Source: an uncultured Armatimonadota bacterium (GTDB taxonomy: Bacteria > Armatimonadota > Armatimonadia > Armatimonadales > Armatimonadaceae). Taken from it: a stretch of 64,000 nucleotides of DNA. The notes beneath the pieces were generated by a model, which was not told where the DNA came from, made no database searches, and was given only the letters and a program-made list of their open reading frames with translations. How positions within the stretch are numbered: position 1 is the first letter of the stretch; the number at the start of each line of letters is the position of its first letter. A program made the translations under genes and the position numbers. Shown here piece by piece: positions 35,217 through 44,429 of this stretch. Location: contig CAIVZM010000024.1 of NCBI GenBank assembly GCA_903910385.1, positions 41,609-105,608 on the forward strand, in the 5' to 3' direction.

Positions 35217-36239
35217 TCAACGTCCCGCGACAAAGGTCAGGATTAATGCCGCAACACAGCAGACGGCGGTCAAGCCATACACAGTCCAGACGGCGCGTTG
35301 CACCGAGAGTCCTTTTCGTCTCAGCCGATGATGGATATGAGTTTGATCCGCTTTAGTGGGGCTTTCCCCCCGTTGTATACGTCGAAAAGCGACATAGAAA
35401 GCGTCAATAATGGGAACGCCAAGAACTAATGGAGGCAACGCGACCGAAATCGCCGCTGGAATTTTAAAAGCCCCAACGATGGCGAGCATGGCAAGGATAA
35501 AACCGAGGAAGTATGCGCCAATCGTTCCCATGAAGATGGAAGCGGGATTGTAGTTATACCGAAGGAAGCCGATACAACCACCTGCCAGAGCCGCCGCCAT
35601 AATCGCTACTGTCACATCCTGACGGCCGGTGTAAGCTGCCATCAAACCCATAGTTGTCGCTGCAATAGCGCAGACACCTGCCGCCATACCATCCAAACCG
35701 TCCAGAAAGTCAAATGTTTTGGTGACCACGAAAGTCCAGGCCATGGTCAGCACAACGGATGCAACATAGGGCAATTGAATCCAGTTTCTGGCGGTGTAGT
35801 CTTCGCTACTGATCGGAAAAGCGAACGGGTTGGTAATTCCTTCAATACGCGCTCCCAATAAGGCAGCTACCAGTCCGGCAAGCAACATTCCTAAAGTCTG
35901 ATGGGCAGGTTTGAGATCATATTTATCGTCCAGCAGTCCGACTATTCCGACGATAGTCGCGCCCAGAAGGATTCCCAGAATCGGGTGTTCCCCCTTGCCG
36001 ACCGCGACCGCCATGTCATGTCCCTGCCAGAAGCGCATGATAAGGACGGTCAGCATAAACCCGGCGATTATTGCCAGACCGCCCCAAAGCGGCATAATTC
36101 CGGTGTGGACATCGCGCTCCCGTGGCGCTCGAACGGCTTTGTAGCGAAAAGCGAGACGTTTGACAAGAGGCACAAGGGCGACAGCAAACGTGCCCGAAAG
36201 AGCCGCCGCTATCAACATCTTCAGGACAAGATCATTCAT
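35217..36239 (-). CDS. WecA/TagO-like polyprenyl-phosphate sugar-1-phosphate transferase lacking a catalytic Asp
   Basis: 340-aa inner-membrane protein with about ten or eleven helices. Family motifs are present: GIMPLWGGLAI, the Mg-binding DDKYDLKP, FLDGLDGMAAG and the HIHHRL loop. It resembles enzymes that load GlcNAc-1-P onto undecaprenyl phosphate. Odd point: the conserved FMGDxGxxFLG motif reads FMGTIGAYFLG, so the essential Asp is Thr239 (codon 35523-35525). Either the enzyme is divergent or inactive. It precedes the minus-strand acetyltransferase and follows the dCMP deaminase gene. Confidence 0.85.
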   Translation of the reverse strand: MNDLVLKMLIAAALSGTFAVALVPLVKRLAFRYKAVRAPRERDVHTGIMPLWGGLAIIAGFMLTVLIMRFWQGHDMAVAVGKGEHPILGILLGATIVGIVGLLDDKYDLKPAHQTLGMLLAGLVAALLGARIEGITNPFAFPISSEDYTARNWIQLPYVASVVLTMAWTFVVTKTFDFLDGLDGMAAGVCAIAATTMGLMAAYTGRQDVTVAIMAAALAGGCIGFLRYNYNPASIFMGTIGAYFLGFILAMLAIVGAFKIPAAISVALPPLVLGVPIIDAFYVAFRRIQRGESPTKADQTHIHHRLRRKGLSVQRAVWTVYGLTAVCCVAALILTFVAGR

Positions 36240-36257
36240 TCGGAATCCTGACCGTTA

Positions 36258-36719
36258 TCACTGCACACGCAGTTTTTCTGTCCCCGGTTCATCGAATTCG
36301 GGCATGGGATGCAGTTTCACACCCGCCGCTGAGAGTACATCAAGAGCCCAACCCTCTGGCATCGGACCGGCGAACACCACCCGTTGAATTCCTGCGCCTA
36401 CCAGCATACGTGCGCATACATGACAGGGGCGACAGGTCGTATAGATTGTCGCGCCTTCCGTCGATATGCCGTGCAGGGCTGCCTGAATTAGAGCGTTTTG
36501 TTCCGAATGGAGCGTCCGAATACAACGACCTTCCTCTATCAGACACCCGACTTCAGTACAGTGTTTCTGACCTGGCGGCGATCCGTTGTAGCCTGTGCAC
36601 AGAATTCGCCGGTCACGGACAATTACCGCACCCACATGGCGACGCAGGCAAGTCGCTCGCGTCGCCACATCACGGGCGATTTGCATGAAATACGCATCCC
36701 AGGAAGGTCTTGTATCCAA
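36258..36719 (-). CDS. Deoxycytidylate (dCMP) deaminase
   Basis: 153-aa zinc deaminase converting dCMP to dUMP for thymidylate synthesis. The zinc site is complete: HSEQNA with its His ligand and catalytic Glu (about 71-73) and RPCHVCARM with two Cys (about 98-101). CTGYNGSP and the preceding Cys/His cluster (HCTEVGC) are typical of the ComEB/dCMP deaminase family. It sits just after glyA on the same strand (4-bp gap), a sensible pairing because both feed thymidylate and one-carbon metabolism. Confidence 0.93.
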   Translation of the reverse strand: MDTRPSWDAYFMQIARDVATRATCLRRHVGAVIVRDRRILCTGYNGSPPGQKHCTEVGCLIEEGRCIRTLHSEQNALIQAALHGISTEGATIYTTCRPCHVCARMLVGAGIQRVVFAGPMPEGWALDVLSAAGVKLHPMPEFDEPGTEKLRVQ

Positions 36720-36723
36720 TAGT

Positions 36724-38013
36724 TTATCCCCAGAGGGGGAAGCTGTTACAAAGCGCTTTAACCTCGCGACGAACCCCAGATAGCGCTAGTTCGTCATTTT
36801 TGCTCAACAGTGCGCGATCAAGCAACTCTGCAATCTTGATCATTTCCCCTTCGCGCATTCCGCGAGTGGTCACTGCGGGAGTTCCCAGACGCAGACCTGA
36901 AGTGACGAACGGTTTCGCAGTATCGTATGGAACCAGATTTTTATTCGTGGTTATTCCCGCTTCATCAAGAGTCGCCTGCGCTTGCTTCCCCGTAATATTT
37001 TTGGGTCGCAGATCCAACAAAATCAGGTGGTTGTCTGTTCCTCCCGCCACCAATCGATAGCCATGTTCGGCAACGGACGACGCCAGAGCCCGGGCATTGC
37101 GCCGGATTTGGGCCTGATACTCACGGAAATCAGGAGCCATTGCTTCTTTGAAAGCTATCGCTTTTGCGGCAATGACATGCATCAATGGACCGCCCTGCAT
37201 ACCGGGGAATACCGCTTTATCGATCGCTTTCGCCCATTCTTCATTGGGCAGGATCAATCCGCCACGAGGTCCACGCAGTGTCTTGTGCGTTGTCGTTGTC
37301 GTGATATGTGCAAAGGGAACCGGAGAAGGATGCTCGCCCGCCGCAACCAGACCAGCGATATGCGACATATCCACCAGAAAGACCGCTCCAACCTCGTCGG
37401 CGATTTCGCGCATGATCTTCCAGTCAATGATACGGGGATAGACGGTAGCGCCGCCAATCAGTAATTTCGGGCGATGCTCCAGGGCGAGTTCCCGCATACG
37501 ATCATAGTCGATATACTCGTCCTCTTTGCGCACTCCGTAGTGGATGGCATTATAAAGTAGGCCGGAAAAATTAACCGGAGAACCGTGTGTAAGGTGTCCT
37601 CCCTGTGCCAGATCCAGCGCTAGAAAAGTGTCTCCCGGTTTCATCACCGCAAAGAATACCGCCATGTTGGCATTCGCCCCGGAATGAGGTTGTACATTGG
37701 CATGGTCAGCGCCGAACAGGGCTTTCGCACGTTCTATTGCGAGGTTCTCTATGACATCGACAAACTCGCAACCGCCATAATATCGTTTGCCCGGATATCC
37801 CTCGGCGTATTTATTGGTTAGCGAAGAACCCTGAGCCTCTCGCACCGCTCGCGAAACGACATTCTCGCTGGCTATCAACTCCAACTTGTCTGATTGACGA
37901 CCATCTTCATCCTGGATCGCGGCAAACACTTCTGGATCGCTTTCCGAAAGCGTGGCATCCATCGGAGAATAATCCCCTCGCAAACGGTTCAAGTCCGATT
38001 CAATAACAGCCAC
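36724..38013 (-). CDS. glyA: Serine hydroxymethyltransferase
   Basis: 429-aa PLP enzyme converting serine and tetrahydrofolate to glycine and methylene-THF. Signatures: [52 protein letters not shown], and the PLP lysine in [14 protein letters not shown]. The C-terminal [15 protein letters not shown] [12 protein letters not shown] and [16 protein letters not shown] are also present. The start is GTG 38013 with AAGGGA 8 nt upstream. A promoter lies at 38071-38100. Shares a one-carbon theme with the dCMP deaminase gene downstream and folD at 50 kb. Confidence 0.97.
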   Translation of the reverse strand: MAVIESDLNRLRGDYSPMDATLSESDPEVFAAIQDEDGRQSDKLELIASENVVSRAVREAQGSSLTNKYAEGYPGKRYYGGCEFVDVIENLAIERAKALFGADHANVQPHSGANANMAVFFAVMKPGDTFLALDLAQGGHLTHGSPVNFSGLLYNAIHYGVRKEDEYIDYDRMRELALEHRPKLLIGGATVYPRIIDWKIMREIADEVGAVFLVDMSHIAGLVAAGEHPSPVPFAHITTTTTHKTLRGPRGGLILPNEEWAKAIDKAVFPGMQGGPLMHVIAAKAIAFKEAMAPDFREYQAQIRRNARALASSVAEHGYRLVAGGTDNHLILLDLRPKNITGKQAQATLDEAGITTNKNLVPYDTAKPFVTSGLRLGTPAVTTRGMREGEMIKIAELLDRALLSKNDELALSGVRREVKALCNSFPLWG

Positions 38014-38070
38014 AAATACGTCCCTTCATTAGTCCCAAATCCTCTTTATCTTGCCCAAGAGGAATACGAT

Positions 38071-38100
38071 ATTGTAACATGACCAAAAGAACGCGTGCAA
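38071..38100 (-). promoter_or_regulatory. glyA promoter
   Basis: Minus strand TTGCAC (38095-38100), an 18-bp spacer and TACAAT (38071-38076), giving a 5' leader of about 50 nt. It lies in the short divergent region before the DUF4136 gene. Confidence 0.6.
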
Positions 38101-38110
38101 CGGAGTAACA

Positions 38111-38689
38111 ATGTCATTCCTATCGATAATTTTTCGTAGTTTAGTAGCGGTGACTGCGGCAGGTTTCCTGCTTGTCAATTTGGGTTGCGGCGGTTCGAAA
38201 TCCGACCATCAGACGGATGTCGATCCCGATACCGACTTTTCGAAATACCGCACCTATTCCTACAAGTCCGGGCAGCTTTCCGGAGAGTATGCCAAGGACC
38301 CCTTTATGGACGCCAAAATCCAGAAGGCGGTAAGCGCCTTTCTGCCTACTCGCGGCCTTTCTCCCGCTCCGGAAGGAGAAAAAGGCGATCTGACGTTGAC
38401 ATACAGCGCTGGCGCGAACACTCAGAAACAATCTTCGCCGGTCAGTGTGGGAGGAGGCGTCTCTATCGATGGTCCCGGCAATTCCTGAATAAACCTCGGA
38501 GCCAATAAATGGATGACAAAAAATGTCACTTCAGGAACGGTTGTGGTGGATTTGATCGATAACGCTACCAATAAAGTGGTCTGGCGTTCCTATACTGCAG
38601 GTCAATTGCAGGGAAAACCAACGGATGAGAACATCCGTAAAGGCATCGAATTCTTCTTCAAGGATTATCCTCCTACGAAGAAAAAATAA
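38111..38689 (+). pseudogene. DUF4136 lipoprotein gene interrupted by an in-frame TGA
   Basis: The first 125 codons encode a signal peptide with a lipobox-like LGC (Cys about 26) and the first half of a DUF4136 domain (TDFSKYRTYSYKSG ... GDLTLTYSAG). Codon 126 (38486-38488) is TGA, yet the same frame stays open to TAA 38687-38689 and encodes the rest of the domain (TSGTVVVDLIDNATNKVVWRSYTAG ... FFKDYPP). The intact protein would be 192 aa, the usual family size. GGAG precedes the ATG. Nonsense mutation, sequencing error and read-through are all possible; other genes here stop normally at TGA. Confidence 0.85.
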
Positions 38690-38736
38690 AACCTTGTGAG
38701 TTGCTTTCCAGATACTCACTGTGTTACCATCCTCGT

Positions 38737-39939
38737 ATGATGGATGAGCCAGGAACCCGGAATGAGTTGATTGAGGCGGCGCGGCAGGCGTTTGTGGATC
38801 GCTTCGGATATGATCCACAGGCTTGCGGCGTCGCTCCGGGTCGTGTGGAACTCCTCGGGAATCATACCGACTACAATGAAGGTCTTGTACTGCCCGCCGC
38901 CATTGATCGTGGCATCGCTATTGCGGGTAGTATGCGGGAAGGGCCTCAGTCTCGCCTCGCATCAGCACAGTTCGAGGGATATGTCACCTTCGATGCCACA
39001 GAACCGGATCATGACCCCAAAGCGAAATGGGCCGATTACCCTAAAGGCGTCGTTTCGGAATTGAATAAAGCTGGCGGCGAAATCGGAAATTTCGATGCCA
39101 TCATCGTTTCCAATATTCCTTCCGGCGCGGGGGTTTCTTCTTCTGCTGCTTTACTGGTTTCCACCGCGCAACTTCTCTTGACGCTTTATCCCAATCTACG
39201 TTTTATGGATGGTATGGATCTTGCGAAGTTGTGCCGACGAGCGGAGAATAACTTCGTCGGCGCCCCTGTGGGGCTACTGGATCAGTTCTCCTCCGTTTTC
39301 GGACGAGCAGGACATGCGCTCTATATGGACTGCCGCAGTCTGGAACACCGCGCCGTCCGTCTTCCACAGGAAGAAGCGGCGATTCTTATTGCAGATACTG
39401 GTGTCAAACATGCGCTTGCTTCCGGAGGCGGTTACTCCGAACGCCGGGCGCAATGCGAAGCAGCAAGCGCCTGGTTCGCCCAACAGACCGGGCTACCGAT
39501 CAGATCCCTTCGGGATGTCACGGTTGAACTGCTCGAAAGTCTCAGTGATGAAATCGACCCCATTCTGGGAAAACGCGCCCGTCATGTCATCTACGAAAAC
39601 AAACGGGTGGAAATGGGAGCGGCGGCGCTGGAATCGGGAAATGTTTCCGCCTTTGGCGAGATGCTCAGCAATACTCATGTATCCTGCCGACGCTTTTTTG
39701 AGAATTCCTGTGATGAAGTGGATTCTCTGGTGGATATCGCCGAGAGGCAAGAAGGAGTTTATGGCGCAAAATTGACCGGGGGAGGGTGGGGCGGTTGCGC
39801 CGTTATTATCCATCACCCCGGCGCGACAGAAACTTTGATAAACGCCCTCAACAAGGAATATACTGCACGTTTCGGACAGTCTCCGTCCCTTCTTCCGACG
39901 GTCGCCGCACAGGGCGCAGAAGCTGCACTTTTCTCCTGA
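38737..39939 (+). CDS. galK: Galactokinase-family GHMP kinase
   Basis: 400-aa sugar kinase. The galactokinase signature is GRVELLGNHTDYNEG (about 28-42; the usual GEHTDYN has Asn for Glu), the ATP loop is GAGVSSSAAL, and the third GHMP motif is LTGGGWGGCAV. Function would be phosphorylation of galactose, or of L-arabinose if the pairing with the next gene reflects the plant L-arabinokinase architecture. No galT or galE is adjacent. The ATG has no strong ribosome-binding site. The stop codon lies in a 15-bp tandem duplication. Confidence 0.88.
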   Translation: MMDEPGTRNELIEAARQAFVDRFGYDPQACGVAPGRVELLGNHTDYNEGLVLPAAIDRGIAIAGSMREGPQSRLASAQFEGYVTFDATEPDHDPKAKWADYPKGVVSELNKAGGEIGNFDAIIVSNIPSGAGVSSSAALLVSTAQLLLTLYPNLRFMDGMDLAKLCRRAENNFVGAPVGLLDQFSSVFGRAGHALYMDCRSLEHRAVRLPQEEAAILIADTGVKHALASGGGYSERRAQCEAASAWFAQQTGLPIRSLRDVTVELLESLSDEIDPILGKRARHVIYENKRVEMGAAALESGNVSAFGEMLSNTHVSCRRFFENSCDEVDSLVDIAERQEGVYGAKLTGGGWGGCAVIIHHPGATETLINALNKEYTARFGQSPSLLPTVAAQGAEAALFS

Positions 39940-39975
39940 ATAAAAAGAGTCTGAATATATAGAGTCTGGATTGAG
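39935..39975 (+). repeat. 15-bp tandem duplication carrying the galK stop codon
   Basis: CCTGAATAAAAAGAG (39935-39949), TCTGAATATATAGAG (39950-39964) and a partial TCTGGATTGAG (39965-39975). The TGA stop of galK recurs in the second unit in the same frame and is mutated to TGG in the third. Confidence 0.7.
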
Positions 39976-40076
39976 AACCCTGCGGGAGCGAAAGGGATGA
40001 GCGGGAAACATTCTGTCGGCGATTTAAAGAGCCGTAAGCAGAAACGTTTCCGGCATTATCGAATAATGAAGCGCAT

Positions 40077-41162
40077 ATGAGTATTGTCGTTTACGTCTCC
40101 GGTCATGGGTTGGGGCATTCTGCACGGCAAGTGGAAATACTTCGCCGCATCCCTTCGGAAATACCGTTGATCATCAAAACGCGCGCGCCGGAAGCGTTCT
40201 GGCGTTCGGAAGTAAATCGCCCCTTTACATTCCTGTTGGACTCCTTCGATGTTGGTTGTATTCAAAAGAACGGACTCGAGATAGACATACCCGCTACGTT
40301 TTCCGCCGTTCAGGAGATAATCGCCGCCAACGAGGTCAGGGAACAAAGTGAAAACGCATTCCTGAAGGAAGCGGAAGCGCGACTCGTCGTCACTGATATC
40401 GCCGCCTACCCCCTGAAAATCGCTTCCCGATGTGGTATTCCCTCGCTATGCATCGCGAATTTCACCTGGGTAGAGATTTACCGTGCTTTTCTGGAAGAGC
40501 ACGCCGACTTTGCAGAGATCATTGAACGGTACGCGAGAGAATATGAATGCGCCACTGCCCTGCTTAAGGCGGGACTGGCTCTGGAAATGCCTTATTTCTC
40601 GGTGCAGGAAGATATTGGGTTGGTGGCGCGAACCGGTGTTCGTCGGCGCGAGGATGTGTTGCAGTTGTTACCGGATGAGGCACGAAATCAAAGGCTGGCG
40701 CTGGTATATGTGAGCGGATGGGGTCTCCCGATAAACTATGGAATGCTGGAGCGATATTCCGACTGGCAATTCATCTCCCTCGATCCGCCGCCAATTCTCC
40801 CGTCGAACTGGACGGTGTTATCCCGATATGACCTACCGCATCCCGACCTCGTCGCTTCAATGGATTGCGTTATCAGTAAACCTGGGTATGGCATCGTCGG
40901 CGAATGTCTTGCAGCCGGAACGCCATTCCTGTATCCTCCCCGTCCGCAGTTTGCCGAATACTTCGCCATTGACGCTGGACTGACTGAATGGCAGGGAGGA
41001 ATCCGAATGACGGAACAAGATTTTCATCGGGGCGATTGGAGAATGTATCTGGATTCCGTTCCATCGTATGAGAGCGTACCCGGACAAAAAACGAACGGCG
41101 GCGAACGTGCCGCCGCCGCCCTGTTAAAATATTACGGTTCCCATAGCGCCGTTAAAAGTTAA
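40077..41162 (+). CDS. Glycosyltransferase-like protein, homologous to the N-terminal half of plant L-arabinokinase
   Basis: 361-aa GT-B-like protein. The N-terminal VYVSGHGLGHSARQVEILRRI, the middle IANFTWVEIYRAF and the C-terminal DCVISKPGYGIVGECLAAGTPFLYPPR with FAEYF match the GT-like N-terminal domain of plant ARA1 L-arabinokinase, in which it is fused to a galactokinase domain. Here the galactokinase is the separate gene just upstream (138 bp away). The acceptor and activity are unknown. The match is recalled from the ARA1 sequence and was not aligned. Confidence 0.75.
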   Translation: MSIVVYVSGHGLGHSARQVEILRRIPSEIPLIIKTRAPEAFWRSEVNRPFTFLLDSFDVGCIQKNGLEIDIPATFSAVQEIIAANEVREQSENAFLKEAEARLVVTDIAAYPLKIASRCGIPSLCIANFTWVEIYRAFLEEHADFAEIIERYAREYECATALLKAGLALEMPYFSVQEDIGLVARTGVRRREDVLQLLPDEARNQRLALVYVSGWGLPINYGMLERYSDWQFISLDPPPILPSNWTVLSRYDLPHPDLVASMDCVISKPGYGIVGECLAAGTPFLYPPRPQFAEYFAIDAGLTEWQGGIRMTEQDFHRGDWRMYLDSVPSYESVPGQKTNGGERAAAALLKYYGSHSAVKS

Positions 41163-41290
41163 AATCCATCGCCACTCTGATCTCCAAAATCATGGTTTGG
41201 AATCGATTGCACATCATCGGCGGTATTATCATCGTTAGTTGGTACAACGTCGGCGTCCGCATCGAAGACGTTTGCATTATCATCGCTCAT
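41159..41290 (-). CDS. Small acidic protein candidate
   Basis: 43-aa frame, about a third Asp and Glu (FDADADVVPTNDDNTADD). AGGAAAAGCG directly precedes ATG 41290, a good ribosome-binding site. It is antisense-adjacent to and overlaps the end of the glycosyltransferase-like gene by four bases. No domain was recognised. Composition could also be chance, so this is a candidate only. Confidence 0.35.
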   Translation of the reverse strand: MSDDNANVFDADADVVPTNDDNTADDVQSIPNHDFGDQSGDGF

Positions 41291-41440
41291 CGCTTTTCCT
41301 GTAACGGGGTTTCCGTCCCTTTCACCAGAAGGATACCAGATTTTCGATCGTGTTAATGTCTTCCGCGACATTGCAAAGGATTCGATCAAACGGAACATGA
41401 ATACTTTGCCACTAATTGATTCCAGAGAAGGACTGCGCCT

Positions 41441-44290
41441 GTGATGTCGCCACATCGATTTTTATTGATTTTGTTGACCGGGATTGCCGGAATGATTGCC
41501 ACTTCCTGCCACGGGCAGGAGCCAGATGTAGTTTTACCTCAATCGCCCTTTACAGTAATCGCATCGCCTGATAATCGCCTGAGTTTTTTCATACTTTCCG
41601 CAAAAAAACAGATCGCCACCTTCAGTCTGGGAGGATGGGGACCGAACTGGGGATGGACAAGCGTCGAAAGCAAAGATTGGGGAGCGAAAGGAGGGATGCT
41701 GGAAGCGAAATTTCCCTTTGTTGTCGATGAGGCGAAAGGTCAGCGAATCGACGGCATCTTCACCGCGCAAAAGCGAAACGCACAATCTTTACTTTTCCAG
41801 ATAGACCTCACTGCCAAGTCGGATGTTCCGTTGACCATGCTGAAAGCTTCGCTGACTCCTGCGGGCATCATCGACAGTGGCGCCGACGCCCCAAAACTCA
41901 GTCTGACACTGGTAGATGGAACAGTCATACCTATGACATATCCGTTCGGCATTCGACCCGCCAGTCCACCCGTTCGCGAGATGAGTTATGTTTTAGGCGG
42001 TAAGGAAATTAAACTTAGCCTACAACCGCCATTACCGGTCGCCTTCGATAATGAACCTCGAATTCAACTGGCGACGGACAAATTCGTTGCGGGTAACCGG
42101 CGCATACGGATCATTGTTTCTTTTCCGGATACTACTGAGTTTCTCGCCTCGGAATCAGATATCAAGACCCTTGCCGTTCCCGTCGCTACCGGGGATTGGT
42201 ATCCGTTTACTCCGACCGATTCTGTCGCCCCAAGTGTTTTATCTGTCGATGATTGGTTGGAGAAACCCGCCGGTCGGCGCGGAGGCGTCCGCATGGTTGG
42301 CGACCACTTTCAGTTCACGGATGGAAGCCCTGTCAAATTCTGGGGAGTAAATCTCTCCTATGGCGACAATTGCGCTCCCGCCAGAAAAGATGCGGATTTT
42401 ACCGCTTCACGTTTTGCCCGGTTCGGAGTCAATGGCGTGCGGCTGCATAAGTTCACCTACCCAAAATCAGTGGATAACGGGATTGGCGACCCGAATGATG
42501 CAACGAAGATGACACCCGATGGACTGGATCGCCTGGATTACTTCAGTAACGAACTGAAAAAACGAGGAATCTACTTTGGATGGTCGCATACGTTCGGTTT
42601 TCGCCCCCGTCCTGCCAATAAAGCGCGTCTTCTCGCCTATGATGAAATCGAGAAGAATCTGGGCGGGAATACATATGCCCTGATCAATTTCGCCGAGGAT
42701 GTTCAAGACCTCCTGATCGAAATGACTGTTAACTTGCTCAATCATAAAAATCCCCATACGGGGTTACCTTATTCGCGAGAGCCCGCTCTGTCGTTCATCG
42801 AGTTGCAGAATGAGGATGATATCTTCTTTTACACGACCGAATCTGTCTATCAGAAATGCCCAACCTATGCGAAGAAATTACGCCAGCGTTTTGCGGCATG
42901 GTTGCGAGGGCAATATAAAACTCCTACGCAATGGCGAGAGGCGTGGGGAAGTCAGATACAGAACGGTGAATCCTTGACTGGGGAAGTGAATGTTCAACCC
43001 AATCCCTGGTTTTACAGCAGTGGTTCCTTGCAGGGAAAAAGCGGCGCTGAGCGACAACGATTGCTGGATAATGCATCGTTTTTCCATGCCATTCAGAATA
43101 AGTTTTATTCGCGCTATGTAAAAGCGATACGGGACACGGGATACGAAGGACCGATTTGCGGTTCCCCCTGGCAGGCTCCGGCAATGTTGCCACATTATCT
43201 CAACTTGCGTTCGGATGCTCTGGCGGGATACATAGACCGACACGATTACTTTGGCGGTGGACTCAATGACACGCTCATGGGAAATCCCGGAGGCGGATAT
43301 CTGTCTACCGGACTTCAACAGGTGTCTGGGCGGCCCTTTGGTCTTTCCGAGTGGATTCATGTCTATCCCTCCCTGTACTCTGCCGAAGGGCCACCGCTTA
43401 TCGCCGCGTATGGCATGGGCTTGCAGGGATGGGACGCCTCCTACCAATTTCAATCAGTTTCGGCGAGTCGATCCTTCCACACAATCGCGGGTAACCTGCC
43501 CTGGGGTGTGTGGGAAGCGGATACGCCGACACAGTTGGGGCAATACCCCATTTTATCCCGCATGGTCTTGCGAGGGGATGTACAGGAAGGCTCGGTGACC
43601 AGTATTCGAGTTGTCAACCTCGCCGATATGGCGAAAGGGATATTCCCTTTCACCGATACTATTGAGCAACAGGGAGACATCAAGAAATTTGGCGGGACGG
43701 TTCCTTCTTCCCAACTGGCGTATGGTCGCGCCCTGGTCGAGTTCACGGACAAGCCCGCTCCGCCCCGCGCCGTGGTTCGTGACGCCGGGCGTGGACAAGG
43801 CGAGAAGATTACTTCCGTCACCAAGCAACTGAACTGGGAAGTCACCGGGCGGGATAGGGGCTTTGTCACCATTGATACGCCGGGAACGCAAGGCGTCGTT
43901 GGCTTCGCACCCGACAAAACGATCTCCCTCAACGAGATTACGGTTAAGATGCAAAGCGGATACGCTTCCCTTCTCATCACAGCACGCGGAAAATCAGAAA
44001 AACTCGCTACAGCGAAATCCGCTCTCATTTCAGCTATGGCTCGTTCCTCGAATACCGGATTTACGACTTTCGCGGTCGATAACCGGATTCTCGAAAATGG
44101 AAAATCGCCGATTCTTCTGGAACCGGTCAAAGCGACAATAACTCTATCCAAACGCAAAATCAAGACCGTTTATCTTCTGGATCACGATGGGAAACGTACT
44201 GATAAAGTCCTACCGACCACGGAGGGGAAAATCGTTCTCGATGGCGCAAAGGACAAAACGCCTTATTACGAAGTGGTTTACGCCGATTGA
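41441..44290 (+). CDS. Large secreted glycoside-hydrolase-like lipoprotein
   Basis: 949-aa protein with a signal peptide and lipobox-like ATSC (Cys about 23). After an N-terminal beta domain of about 270 residues, the segment VRMVGDHFQFTDGSPVKFWGVNLSYGDNC opens a (beta/alpha)8 clan A-type barrel. Candidate acid/base E458 lies in FIELQNEDD, and candidate nucleophile E637 in FGLSEWIH. The C-terminus is beta-rich. Clan GH-A cellulase/mannanase-like families (GH5) fit best but no family can be fixed. The start has ATGATG; a weak AGAAGGA lies upstream. Confidence 0.7.
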   Translation: MMSPHRFLLILLTGIAGMIATSCHGQEPDVVLPQSPFTVIASPDNRLSFFILSAKKQIATFSLGGWGPNWGWTSVESKDWGAKGGMLEAKFPFVVDEAKGQRIDGIFTAQKRNAQSLLFQIDLTAKSDVPLTMLKASLTPAGIIDSGADAPKLSLTLVDGTVIPMTYPFGIRPASPPVREMSYVLGGKEIKLSLQPPLPVAFDNEPRIQLATDKFVAGNRRIRIIVSFPDTTEFLASESDIKTLAVPVATGDWYPFTPTDSVAPSVLSVDDWLEKPAGRRGGVRMVGDHFQFTDGSPVKFWGVNLSYGDNCAPARKDADFTASRFARFGVNGVRLHKFTYPKSVDNGIGDPNDATKMTPDGLDRLDYFSNELKKRGIYFGWSHTFGFRPRPANKARLLAYDEIEKNLGGNTYALINFAEDVQDLLIEMTVNLLNHKNPHTGLPYSREPALSFIELQNEDDIFFYTTESVYQKCPTYAKKLRQRFAAWLRGQYKTPTQWREAWGSQIQNGESLTGEVNVQPNPWFYSSGSLQGKSGAERQRLLDNASFFHAIQNKFYSRYVKAIRDTGYEGPICGSPWQAPAMLPHYLNLRSDALAGYIDRHDYFGGGLNDTLMGNPGGGYLSTGLQQVSGRPFGLSEWIHVYPSLYSAEGPPLIAAYGMGLQGWDASYQFQSVSASRSFHTIAGNLPWGVWEADTPTQLGQYPILSRMVLRGDVQEGSVTSIRVVNLADMAKGIFPFTDTIEQQGDIKKFGGTVPSSQLAYGRALVEFTDKPAPPRAVVRDAGRGQGEKITSVTKQLNWEVTGRDRGFVTIDTPGTQGVVGFAPDKTISLNEITVKMQSGYASLLITARGKSEKLATAKSALISAMARSSNTGFTTFAVDNRILENGKSPILLEPVKATITLSKRKIKTVYLLDHDGKRTDKVLPTTEGKIVLDGAKDKTPYYEVVYAD

Positions 44291-44362
44291 TCGCTGTGTA
44301 TTTGCTCGACATTGACAGATTGAAAAGTCGGAAGCGACGAGACTGGCGGTTTTTGCGCTTCG

Positions 44363-44392
44363 TTGACTTCGCAACGGGGATTGTGATAAACT
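44363..44392 (+). promoter_or_regulatory. Probable nuoABCD promoter
   Basis: TTGACT (44363-44368), an 18-bp spacer and TAAACT (44387-44392). Transcription would start near 44399, about 30 nt before nuoA. Confidence 0.5.
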
Positions 44393-44429
44393 TCTCAATG
44401 TCAGTGACACCCCACAGGTGTAGTTGATA

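Noticed and set aside
38486..38488. TGA recoding (TGA read as Gly or Trp, or selenocysteine)
   Set aside because: Many intact genes in the window end at TGA and no SECIS-like element was seen, so a local nonsense change or error is more likely than a code change.
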